Assembly (NCBI GenBank): GCA_044359885.1
Contig: JBIKLI010000216.1
Span: 1 to 7,520, forward strand
Source of the DNA: CAIOSQ01 sp044359885
GTDB lineage: Bacteria; Pseudomonadota; Alphaproteobacteria; CACIAM-22H2
Length of the DNA: 7,520 nt
Reading direction: 5' to 3'
In this document: positions 1 through 6,379 of the stretch, piece after piece
Position numbering within the stretch: position 1 is the first letter of the stretch
Layout: every line of letters starts with the position of its first letter
Translations under genes and position numbers: made by a program
Notes under the pieces: generated by a model
Database searches by the model: none
What the model saw: the letters and a program-made list of their open reading frames with translations, nothing else
What the model was told of the DNA's origin: nothing

Positions 1-390
1 GCGATGCCGCTCGCGGATTTCCTGGTCGTCACCCTGCCGATCACCCCGGCGACGGAGAACCTGATCGACCGGGCCGCGATCGCGCGCCTGCCGGCGCATT
101 GCGGCATCGTCAATCTGGGCCGGGCCCGGGTGATGGACTACGACGCGATGGTCGAGCGGCTGCGGGCGGGCACGCTCGCCGGAGCCGTGCTCGACGTCTT
201 CAACCCCGAACCGCTGCCGGCGGACTCGCCGCTCTGGGACGTACCCAACCTGATCGTCAGCCCGCATTCCGGGGTCGACGACGGCGCGGTCTATGTCGAC
301 CGGGGCCTCGACATCTTCGCCGAAAATCTGCGCCGCCACCTGTCGGGCCGCAAGCTGCGCAATCTGGTCGATCTCGATCGCGGCTATTGA
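1..390 (+). CDS. D-2-hydroxyacid dehydrogenase, NAD(P)-dependent (C-terminal part, 5' end outside the window)
   Basis: The frame is open from the first base and gives 129 residues ending in TGA; the N-terminal substrate domain and the GxGxxG dinucleotide loop lie outside the window. The three catalytic positions of the D-isomer-specific 2-hydroxyacid dehydrogenase family are all visible: Arg41 in NLGRAR, Glu70 in DVFNPEPLP and His89 in SPHSGVDD (fragment numbering). The family reversibly reduces 2-oxoacids to D-2-hydroxyacids with NAD(P)H in the cytoplasm. The segment LVVTLPITPATENLID is the usual strand and helix just before the catalytic Arg. The overall look is closest to the glyoxylate/hydroxypyruvate reductase (GhrA-like) branch, but the substrate cannot be read from this part. 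The usual GRG after Asn is GRA here, a mild deviation. The stop codon overlaps the 3' end of the convergent cupin gene. Family call is firm; substrate unknown. Confidence 0.9.
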   Translation, partial: AMPLADFLVVTLPITPATENLIDRAAIARLPAHCGIVNLGRARVMDYDAMVERLRAGTLAGAVLDVFNPEPLPADSPLWDVPNLIVSPHSGVDDGAVYVDRGLDIFAENLRRHLSGRKLRNLVDLDRGY

Positions 391-1442
391 GCCGGCAAGG
401 CGACGGCGAGGAGTTCCAGATCGGGCGTGACGCCGGTCAGTCCATGCGCGAGCCCGGCGGGGACGGTGAAGCAGTCTCCGGCGGCGAGCGCCATCGGCGG
501 CTGGCCTTCGGCCTCCAGCGTCGCGGCGCCGGTCAGCAGGAACATGAACTGCAATTCGCCGTCGTGGTGCCAGCGCGGCGTGGCGCCGGCCCCGCGCGCG
601 CGGATGGCGCGGGCATCGGCAAGGCCGCCGGTCGCGGCCGCCATTCCCGTGTCGCGGGTCTCGAAGCCGGGAAAGCGCCAGGGCTGCCATGACGCCTTCG
701 CCGCCTCGTGGCGCAGGAAGACCTGGCCCGAGAAAACCCGTGCATGGTCGATCCGCGCGTTCGGCAATTCGAGCAGCGGGTCGGCCAGCGTCTCGTGCAG
801 AGCCGGGCAGCCGATCTCGATCACTTCGAGCCCGGCGGAGCTTTCGAGCACGCGATGGCGGATACGGGGCGGCTGCAGCACGCAGTCGCCCGCGCGCATC
901 ACGAAATCGGCGCCCTGATCCTCGTAGACGACCCGCACCCAGCCGGCGCGGCAATAGATCATCTGGAAGCGGACCTTGTGGTAGTGGACATAGTCGGGCA
1001 CCGGGCCACCGCCGGGGATCGCGATCAGGGAGGCGATGAACCGGCCGCCCAGCCGCCCGGGGATCAGGTCGCGATAGCGCATGCCGGCGCGCCCCGTGCC
1101 CCAGGCGTCGCCGCCGCGCACGATCACAAGCGCCGGGGCCAGCGACGGCACCGTCACCGGCGGATCGGCGGGAACCACGAGGATGCGCGTGCCGTTGGGC
1201 GCGACCGTCTCGCCGGGCGGCGGAACGCCCGCGACGGCGAGGCGCAGCACGCCCGGCGGCGCGGCGCTCGCCCGTTCCAGCCGAAGCCTGACGCCATGGC
1301 CGGCGATCACGGCCGTCTCGGGCGAGTCGGCTGGATAGATCGCCTCGACGCGAAAGCCCAGCTGCGCGGTGAAGAAGTCGAGCGTCGCGGCGAGATCGCC
1401 TGCGGGCAGGACGATCTCGGCGGCGGCGATGTCCTTGATCAT
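384..1442 (-). CDS. VOC-cupin-cupin fusion protein (cupin domain-containing protein)
   Basis: This 352-residue protein has three modules. Residues about 1-110 resemble a glyoxalase/VOC half-barrel (IVLPAGDLAATLDFFTAQLGF). Residues about 120-215 form a first cupin, with likely metal ligands His153 and His155 (HYH), Gln160 and His196. Residues about 280-350 form a second cupin, with His292, His293, Gln298 and His333. In both cupins a Gln sits exactly where the conserved Glu of motif 1 (E-x6-G) is expected. Cupins of this kind may be metal-dependent dioxygenases, isomerases or binding proteins; I cannot name the reaction. The start was chosen because ATG follows a GAGG with a 5-base spacer, 11 bp after the aacS stop, and because the VOC fold begins immediately. 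The same frame stays open far upstream inside aacS, but only as out-of-frame noise. It is probably cotranscribed with aacS, suggesting a role in the same organic-acid pathway (inference). The 3' end overlaps the convergent dehydrogenase gene by 7 bp. Confidence 0.85.
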   Translation of the reverse strand: MIKDIAAAEIVLPAGDLAATLDFFTAQLGFRVEAIYPADSPETAVIAGHGVRLRLERASAAPPGVLRLAVAGVPPPGETVAPNGTRILVVPADPPVTVPSLAPALVIVRGGDAWGTGRAGMRYRDLIPGRLGGRFIASLIAIPGGGPVPDYVHYHKVRFQMIYCRAGWVRVVYEDQGADFVMRAGDCVLQPPRIRHRVLESSAGLEVIEIGCPALHETLADPLLELPNARIDHARVFSGQVFLRHEAAKASWQPWRFPGFETRDTGMAAATGGLADARAIRARGAGATPRWHHDGELQFMFLLTGAATLEAEGQPPMALAAGDCFTVPAGLAHGLTGVTPDLELLAVALPAQ

Positions 1443-1453
1443 GGTGGCCTCGT

Positions 1454-3412
1454 TCAACGGGCGAGCTGCGGCAGGTCGCGATAGAGGTCGAGCGCCTCGG
1501 GATTGGCGAGCGCCTCGCGGTTCCTGACCGGGCGGCCATGAACGACGTCGCGCACCGCCAGTTCGGTGATCTTGCCCGACTTCGTGCGCGGGATGTCGGC
1601 GATCTGGACGATGCGGGACGGGACATGGCGGGGCGTGGTGTTGCGCCGGATCTGGTCGCGTATCCGCCGCTCGAGGGCGTCGTCGAGCGTCAATCCCGGC
1701 CGCAGCTTGACGAACAGGATCACCCGGACGTCGCCTTCCCAGTCCTGGCCGACAGCGATCGATTCCAGCACCTCCTCGACCTGCTCGACCTGACGGTAGA
1801 TCTCGGCCGTGCCGATCCGCACGCCGCCCGGATTCAGGACCGCGTCGGACCGACCATAGATCACCACGCCGCCGCGCGGCGTGATCTCGGTCCAGTCGCC
1901 ATGCGTCCAGACCCCGGGGAAACGCTCGAAATAGGCGGCGCGGTATCTGGTCCCCTCGGGATCGTTCCAGAATCCGACGGGCATCGAGGGAAAGGGTCTC
2001 GTGCAGACGAGCTCGCCCTTCGCGCCCACCGCGGGGCGGCCCGCCTCGTCGAAGACCTCGACCGCCATGCCGAGGCCGCGTTTCTGGATTTCCCCGCGAT
2101 ACACGGGCTCGGTCGGCGCGCCGAGCACGAAGCAGGAGACGATGTCCGTGCCGCCGGAGATGGACGCCAGATGCACGTCGCGCTTCACCTTCGCGTAGAC
2201 GTAGTCGAAGGATTCGGCGACCAGCGGCGAGCCGGTCGAGGCGATGGTGCGCAGCGCGGCGAGGCCGTGGGTGCGCGCCGGTTCGATGCCGGCCTTGGCG
2301 CAGGCATCGATGTACTTGGCCGAGGTGCCGAAGAAGGTGAAGCCGGCGTCGTCGGCGAAGTCGAACAGCGCGTTGCCGTCGGGATGGAAGGGCGAGCCGT
2401 CGTAGAGGCACAGCGTCGCCTCGCAGGCCAGCGCCGACACCAGCCAGTTCCACATCATCCAGGAACAGGTGCTGAAATAGAACACCCGGTCGCCCGGGCC
2501 GATGTCGGAATGCAGCCTCAGTTCCTTGAGGTGCTGGAGCAGCGTGCCGCCGGCGCCATGGACGATGCATTTCGGCACGCCGGTCGTTCCCGACGAATAG
2601 AGGATATAGAGCGGGTGGTCGAAGGGCATGTCGTCGAAGGCGGGCGTCTCGGGCTGGCCGGCGAGGAAGTCCTCCCAGCGCACGGCGTCGGCGATGCCGG
2701 AGACGTCCGGGGACGGGTCGGCATATCCGACGACGACGACCCGCGTCACGCTGGGCAGCCGCGGGCGCAGATCGCGCAGCTTGGCGAGGCAGTCATGCGT
2801 CCTGCCGGCGTAGTGATAGCCGTCGACGCCGATCAGCACCTTGGGCTCGATCTGGCCGAAACGGTCCACCACGCCCTGGACGCCGAAATCGGGCGAGCAG
2901 GACGACCAGACGGCTCCCAGGCTTGCCGCACCGAGCATCGCGATGACCGCCTCGGGCATGTTGGGCAGCTGCGCGGCGACCCGGTCGCCGCGGCCCACGC
3001 CGGCCGCGGCCAGGGCGTGGCGCATGCGCGCGACGGCGGCGTTCAGCTCGCGCCAGGTGGTCCGGCGGCGGACCTTGTCCTCGCCGCGGAAGATCAGCGC
3101 CACGCCGTCGTCGTTCCGGCGCAGCAGATTGCGCGCGAAATTGAGCCGCGCGTCGGGGAAGAACCGCGCCCCGGGCATGCGGTGGTCGTCGACGATGCCG
3201 CGGGCGCCGGGACCGTCGCCGATCACCCCGCAGAAGCTCCAGACCTGCCGCCAGAATGCCGCGCGGTCCTCGATCGACCAGCGCCACAGCGCGTCGTAGG
3301 TCGAGAGATCGCGGCCGCTGGCGGCCCCGGCGGCGCGCGCGAAGGCAGTGATGGTCGCTGCGGCGCGCCGTTCCGGCGACGGCGCCCAGAGCATCTCCGG
3401 TCGGGTGTCCAT
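1454..3412 (-). CDS. aacS: acetoacetyl-CoA synthetase (acetoacetate--CoA ligase, EC 6.2.1.16)
   Basis: An adenylate-forming enzyme that converts acetoacetate, ATP and CoA to acetoacetyl-CoA, AMP and PPi in the cytoplasm, feeding ketone-body carbon into thiolase or polyhydroxybutyrate metabolism. With the start used here it has 652 residues, the normal family length. The N-terminal LWAPSPERR is typical of AacS, followed by the ACAS N-terminal domain. The ATP loop YSSGTTGVPK is at about 272-281, SGGTD at 419-423, HGDW at 504-507, and the hinge region YGRSDAVLNPGGVRIGTAEIY at 519-539. The acylation-type Lys614 is in RTKSGK, close to the C-terminus. The start at 3412 has GAGG 10 bases upstream and fits the family. 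An in-frame ATG 11 codons upstream (3445) is possible but has no visible ribosome binding site. It is the first gene of a unit with the cupin gene and is divergent from the EamA permease. It could also be listed under the symbol acsA. All core motifs look intact. Confidence 0.95.
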   Translation of the reverse strand: MDTRPEMLWAPSPERRAAATITAFARAAGAASGRDLSTYDALWRWSIEDRAAFWRQVWSFCGVIGDGPGARGIVDDHRMPGARFFPDARLNFARNLLRRNDDGVALIFRGEDKVRRRTTWRELNAAVARMRHALAAAGVGRGDRVAAQLPNMPEAVIAMLGAASLGAVWSSCSPDFGVQGVVDRFGQIEPKVLIGVDGYHYAGRTHDCLAKLRDLRPRLPSVTRVVVVGYADPSPDVSGIADAVRWEDFLAGQPETPAFDDMPFDHPLYILYSSGTTGVPKCIVHGAGGTLLQHLKELRLHSDIGPGDRVFYFSTCSWMMWNWLVSALACEATLCLYDGSPFHPDGNALFDFADDAGFTFFGTSAKYIDACAKAGIEPARTHGLAALRTIASTGSPLVAESFDYVYAKVKRDVHLASISGGTDIVSCFVLGAPTEPVYRGEIQKRGLGMAVEVFDEAGRPAVGAKGELVCTRPFPSMPVGFWNDPEGTRYRAAYFERFPGVWTHGDWTEITPRGGVVIYGRSDAVLNPGGVRIGTAEIYRQVEQVEEVLESIAVGQDWEGDVRVILFVKLRPGLTLDDALERRIRDQIRRNTTPRHVPSRIVQIADIPRTKSGKITELAVRDVVHGRPVRNREALANPEALDLYRDLPQLAR

Positions 3413-3558
3413 GGGGCGGGGGCCTCGCTGTTGCCGGGCGATCATGGCGCAGCGTCGCGCGGCCGTGAAGACCGGGCTTCCGCCGCGCGCGGGCCGCAGG
3501 GCCGAATCGCGGAATAGCGCTGGTCAAGCCCCGTGCCGCGCGACAGGCTCGAGGCACG

Positions 3559-4482
3559 ATGCCTGCTCCCGATGCCCTGGCGCATGCCTGGGGCCGCCTG
3601 CGACCGACGCCGCGCGGCGTGCTCTGGATGATCTTCGCCTGCGTCACCTTCTCGTGCATGGGCGCGACCGCGCGCCACCTGACCGGGTTCCTGCCGCCGG
3701 AGGAACTGGTCTTCTTCCGCAACGCTCTCGCGCTCGCGTGGATGACGCCCTGGATCCTTCGGGTCGGCTTCGCCGGTCTGCGGACCACCCATTTCCGCAT
3801 GTATGCCGGACGGTCGGCACTCGCCTTCCTGTCGATGCTGTGCTGGTTCACGGCGCTGGCCAGCCTGCCGCTCGCCGAGGCGATCGCGCTGGGCTTCACG
3901 CAGCCGCTCTTCGCGACCGTGCTGGCGGTGCTGCTGCTGGGCGAGGTCGTCCGGCTGCGACGCTGGACCGCGACCGTCGTCGGCTTCCTCGGCGCGATGG
4001 TCATCCTGCGTCCGGGGATCGAGGCGGTGACCTTCGCCCATGCCCTGGTGCTTCTGTCGTCGGCCGCCGGGGCGGTGACCGCCGTCCTGGTCAAGCAGCT
4101 GACGCGCACCGACGACCCCAGCACGATCGTCACCTACATGACGCTTCTGGCCACGCCCTTCGCGCTGCTGATCGCGCTGCCCGGCTGGATCTGGCCCGAT
4201 GCCTGGACATGGTTCTGGCTGGTCGCGCTCGGGCTTCTGGGCACCGTCGCCCATCAGGCCTCGACCCGTGCGATCCGCCATCTCGACGCCTCGCTGGTCG
4301 CGTCGCTCGATTTCATGCGGCTGCCGATGGTCGCCGCGCTGGCGTTTCTCGCCTTTGGCGAGATCCCCGACCGCTGGACCTGGATCGGGGGCGCGATGAT
4401 CGGCATGGCCTCGATCTACATCGCGCATCGCGAAGCGCAGCTGGCCCGGCAGCGTCTCGCCGCCGGGCGCGAGACATCCTAG
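3559..4482 (+). CDS. EamA/DMT-superfamily permease
   Basis: A 307-residue inner-membrane protein of the drug/metabolite transporter superfamily, with about ten hydrophobic segments arranged as two EamA repeats. The first repeat spans roughly residues 20-150 and ends with the typical LAEAIALGFTQPLFATVLAVLLLGE followed by a final helix (GFLGAMVILRPG). The second spans roughly 160-290 and ends with the matching ASLVASLDFMRLPMVAALAFLAFGE. The Gly-Glu closing the fourth helix of each repeat (GEVVRLRRW and GEIPDRWTW) is a hallmark of the family. Such proteins export or import small metabolites; the substrate cannot be told from sequence, although related proteins include S-adenosylmethionine and amino-acid carriers. 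GAGG lies 4 bases before the ATG, which supports this start. It is divergent from aacS across 146 bp. The reading frame is complete, with a short charged C-terminal tail. Confidence 0.9.
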   Translation: MPAPDALAHAWGRLRPTPRGVLWMIFACVTFSCMGATARHLTGFLPPEELVFFRNALALAWMTPWILRVGFAGLRTTHFRMYAGRSALAFLSMLCWFTALASLPLAEAIALGFTQPLFATVLAVLLLGEVVRLRRWTATVVGFLGAMVILRPGIEAVTFAHALVLLSSAAGAVTAVLVKQLTRTDDPSTIVTYMTLLATPFALLIALPGWIWPDAWTWFWLVALGLLGTVAHQASTRAIRHLDASLVASLDFMRLPMVAALAFLAFGEIPDRWTWIGGAMIGMASIYIAHREAQLARQRLAAGRETS

Positions 4483-4503
4483 GCGGACGGGCAGGCGCGG
4501 GAG

Positions 4504-4655
4504 ACGGACGGTGCCAACGAGGTCGCCCTCGTCACGGGCGGGGGATCGGGTCCCGGTGCGGGAACGGCGCGCTGGTGGAATCCGTCTGCGAGGCGCCGAT
4601 GCTGGATGGCCGGATCACCTGCCCCGACGGCGCGATCCGGACGGGGCCGCGTTGA
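4504..4655 (+). pseudogene. remnant of a short-chain dehydrogenase/reductase with its middle deleted
   Basis: Two pieces of one gene family lie side by side in different frames. In the frame of 4504, codons read DGANEVALVTGGGSGPGAG, the start of a classical SDR with its TGxxxGxG cofactor loop. From about 4569, one frame over, codons read ALVESVCEAP followed by MLDGRITCPDGAIRTGPR and a TGA at 4653-4655. That matches the C-terminal signature of 3-hydroxyacyl-CoA dehydrogenase-like SDRs (family pattern ENPMLNGEVIRLDGAIRMAPR, recalled from general knowledge). Only about 50 of the usual 250-260 residues remain, so the catalytic Ser-Tyr-Lys region is gone. The expected start codon position is ACG (4504-4506), possibly a decayed ATG. 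The junction falls near 4570. No functional product is expected. It sits 21 bp downstream of the EamA gene, so it may once have been cotranscribed with it. The identification rests on recognising the motifs, not on a search. Confidence 0.7.
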
Positions 4656-4669
4656 AATCGCGCGGGTGA

Positions 4670-4706
4670 CCTGCGCCATGCGCAGGATCGACGCAGGTGC
4701 GCCTGC
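4670..4706. promoter_or_regulatory. cluster of short inverted repeats upstream of the MFS gene, possible operator
   Basis: A perfect 7-bp inverted repeat, CCTGCGC-CAT-GCGCAGG (4670-4686), is followed by a second 5-bp inverted repeat, GCAGG-TGCG-CCTGC (4693-4706). The half-site CGCAGG occurs at 4681 and again at 4692, exactly 11 bp apart, or one helical turn. Immediately downstream is TATCCT (4709-4714), a weak -10 candidate, about 38 bp before the MFS start. The arrangement fits a repressor or activator site over the promoter, but in DNA this GC-rich short palindromes also arise by chance. No T-run follows, so an intrinsic terminator is less likely. Confidence 0.3.
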
Positions 4707-4751
4707 CCTATCCTGGCCCGGACGTCACCTTCACGCGCCGGAGCCCGGCCC

Positions 4752-6029
4752 ATGACCCCGATCGCAGCCGCGCCGCGCCTGCACTACGCCTGGATCGTCG
4801 CCGCCGTGGCCTTCGCCATGCTGCTCGTCGCCGCGGGCATCCGCGCCTCGGTCGGCGTACTCATCCTGCCGCTGGAGCAGGAATTCGGCTGGTCGCGCGC
4901 GACGATCTCGACCGCGGCGGCCCTGTCGATCTTCTTCTACGGCTTCACCGGCCCCTTCGCGGCCGCGGCGGTGCAACGCTTCGGCGTCGTGCGCACCCTC
5001 GTGGCGGCGCTGCTGCTGCTCGCCGTCGCGACAGCCGCGAGCCTGGCCATGACCCGCCCCTGGCAGCTGATGGTCACCTGGGGCCTGATGGTCGGGATCG
5101 GCGCCGGCATCGTGTCGCTGCCGCTGGCGACGACGATCGTCGATCGCTGGTTCGTTCGGCATCGCGGGCTGGTCGTCGGATTGCTCACCGCGGCGATGGC
5201 GGCGGGCCAACTCGTCTTCCTGCCGTCGCTCGCGCTGCTGGCCGAACAGGGTGGCTGGCGTCCGGTGGCGCTCGCGGTGACGATCTGCTCCGGCGTCGTC
5301 GCGCTTGCCGCGTTCCTGCTGCGCGAATTTCCCGCCGACAAGGGATTGGCGCCGCTGGGCGGCACGCGGATCGAGCCGCGCCTGGCGCCCAGCCGGGCCA
5401 ATCCGCTGGTCGCCGCCGTCGCGACGCTCGGCGAGGTCCGCGCCTCGCGCGATTTCTGGCTGCTGGCGGCCACGTTCTTCGTCTGCGGGCTGTCGACCAG
5501 CGGCCTCGTCGCCACCCACTTCATTCCCTACTGCTTCGACAACGGGATCCCCGAGACCCGGGGTGCGGCGCTGCTCGCCTTCATCGGCGTGTTCAACATC
5601 CTGGGGACGACGCTGTCCGGTTGGCTGACCGATCGCTTCGACTCGCGCTGGCTGCTGTTCTGGTATTACGGGCTGCGCGGGCTGTCGCTCGTCTGCCTGC
5701 CGTTCAGCGGCTTCGACGCGGTCAGCCTGACGGTGTTCGCCGTCTTCTATGGCCTGGACTGGATCGCGACCGTGCCGCCGACGGTGCGGCTGACCGGCGA
5801 CATCTTCGGCAAGGAGCGTGCGGCGGTCGTGTTCGGCTGGCTGCTCGCGGTCCACCAGGTCGGCGGCGCGCTGGCGGCGTTCGGCGCCGGCTACATGCGT
5901 ACGGCGCTCGAGACCTATCTGCAGTCCTTCGTCCTTTCGGGCATCGCCTGCCTCGTGGCCGCGATCCTGGCGCTTGCGATCCGGCGTGCGGGCGCATCGC
6001 CCGCTGCCCCTTCGCCTGCCGTTGCCTGA
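4752..6029 (+). CDS. MFS transporter, monocarboxylate/oxalate-formate-antiporter-like
   Basis: A 425-residue inner-membrane carrier with about twelve hydrophobic segments split into two halves by a hydrophilic loop at roughly residues 190-232. The N-terminus (YAWIVAAVAFAMLLVAAGIR, then LILPLEQEFGWSRATIS) is characteristic of the bacterial monocarboxylate-porter/OFA-like branch of the major facilitator superfamily. The loop between helices 2 and 3 (GPFAAAAVQRFGVVR, 67-81) and its counterpart in the second half (GWLTDRFDSRW, 289-299) are versions of MFS motif A. VPPTVRLTGDIFG followed by GWLLAVHQVGGALAAF (about 341-377) is also typical of this branch. Substrates in the group are mostly small carboxylates, but the actual substrate is not determinable. 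GGAG lies 8 bases before the ATG. Upstream inverted repeats suggest its own promoter and regulation. The stop lies 4 bp from the convergent pterin dehydratase gene. Confidence 0.9.
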   Translation: MTPIAAAPRLHYAWIVAAVAFAMLLVAAGIRASVGVLILPLEQEFGWSRATISTAAALSIFFYGFTGPFAAAAVQRFGVVRTLVAALLLLAVATAASLAMTRPWQLMVTWGLMVGIGAGIVSLPLATTIVDRWFVRHRGLVVGLLTAAMAAGQLVFLPSLALLAEQGGWRPVALAVTICSGVVALAAFLLREFPADKGLAPLGGTRIEPRLAPSRANPLVAAVATLGEVRASRDFWLLAATFFVCGLSTSGLVATHFIPYCFDNGIPETRGAALLAFIGVFNILGTTLSGWLTDRFDSRWLLFWYYGLRGLSLVCLPFSGFDAVSLTVFAVFYGLDWIATVPPTVRLTGDIFGKERAAVVFGWLLAVHQVGGALAAFGAGYMRTALETYLQSFVLSGIACLVAAILALAIRRAGASPAAPSPAVA

Positions 6030-6033
6030 GCGG

Positions 6034-6330
6034 TCACGGGCCGGGGGCGATCTTGTCGATGAACGCCGCCAGGGCGACGTCGCGTGCGCTGAGACCGCCC
6101 GCGTCATGTGTGGTCAGAACGATCTCGACACGATTGTAGACATTGCTCCATTCCGGGTGATGGTCGAGCTGTTCGGCCTTCATCGCCACCCGGGTCATGA
6201 AGGCGAACGCGGCCGAGAAGCCGTCGAAGACCAGCCGGCGCCGGATCGCATCGCGCTCCGGCACCGTCTGCCATAGGGGCAATGCCGCCAGCGCCTCGTC
6301 CCTTGCGCGTCCCGTCAGCTTCTCCGCCAT
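6034..6330 (-). CDS. phhB: 4a-hydroxytetrahydrobiopterin dehydratase (pterin-4a-carbinolamine dehydratase, EC 4.2.1.96)
   Basis: A 98-residue protein, the normal length for the PCD/DCoH family. It dehydrates the 4a-hydroxypterin formed by aromatic amino-acid hydroxylases so that the pterin cofactor can be reduced again. The family signature is complete: EQLDHHPEWSNVYNRVEI at residues 53-70, with the active-site pair His57-His58 and a third His at 75. Their spacing (adjacent pair, then 17 residues) matches that of the catalytic histidines in the mammalian enzyme. A purine-rich GGGAGAAGG ends 3 bases before the ATG, a strong ribosome binding site. No phenylalanine hydroxylase gene is in the window. 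The neighbours are the convergent MFS gene and the divergent metallopeptidase gene 49 bp away. The family call is very secure; the symbol assumes a partnership with a phhA elsewhere in the genome, and the gene may instead be a free-standing housekeeping copy. Confidence 0.95.
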   Translation of the reverse strand: MAEKLTGRARDEALAALPLWQTVPERDAIRRRLVFDGFSAAFAFMTRVAMKAEQLDHHPEWSNVYNRVEIVLTTHDAGGLSARDVALAAFIDKIAPGP

Positions 6331-6379
6331 CCGCCTTCTCCCGTCCGTGGCGACCGGCTAATGTCGCGGCCGCTGATCC

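Noticed and set aside
1443..2570. Upstream extension of the cupin reading frame into aacS
   Set aside because: The frame stays open for 376 extra codons, but that part is an Arg-rich out-of-frame reading of aacS. The ATG at 1442 has a good ribosome binding site and begins directly with the VOC fold.
1538..3517. A 659-codon open frame on the + strand antisense to aacS
   Set aside because: It mirrors a highly conserved acetoacetyl-CoA synthetase. Its translation is rich in Arg, Asp, Gly and His with no recognisable domain, as expected for a GC-rich antisense frame that avoids stops by chance.
3522..3527. TTGACC on the minus strand as a -35 box for aacS
   Set aside because: The hexamer is good and in a sensible place, but no convincing -10 lies 16-18 bp downstream, so a promoter cannot be supported from sequence.
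3442..4428. A 328-codon minus-strand frame opposite the EamA gene
   Set aside because: Highly charged, repetitive composition, and it would occupy the divergent promoter region; the EamA protein on the other strand is clearly genuine.
4731..6107. A 458-codon minus-strand frame antisense to the MFS gene
   Set aside because: Low-complexity Arg/Gln/Asp/Gly translation with no domain, lying opposite a clearly real twelve-helix carrier.
6361..6363. Upstream ATG as the start of the metallopeptidase gene
   Set aside because: It is in a different frame from the HEIGHH protein; the ATG at 6380 gives the normal family length.
6336..6364. TTCTCC-17 bp-TAATGT as a promoter for the metallopeptidase gene
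   Set aside because: The -10 fits TAnnnT, but the -35 matches only 3 of 6 bases and the same bases form the ribosome binding site of the divergent phhB, so the match may be coincidental.
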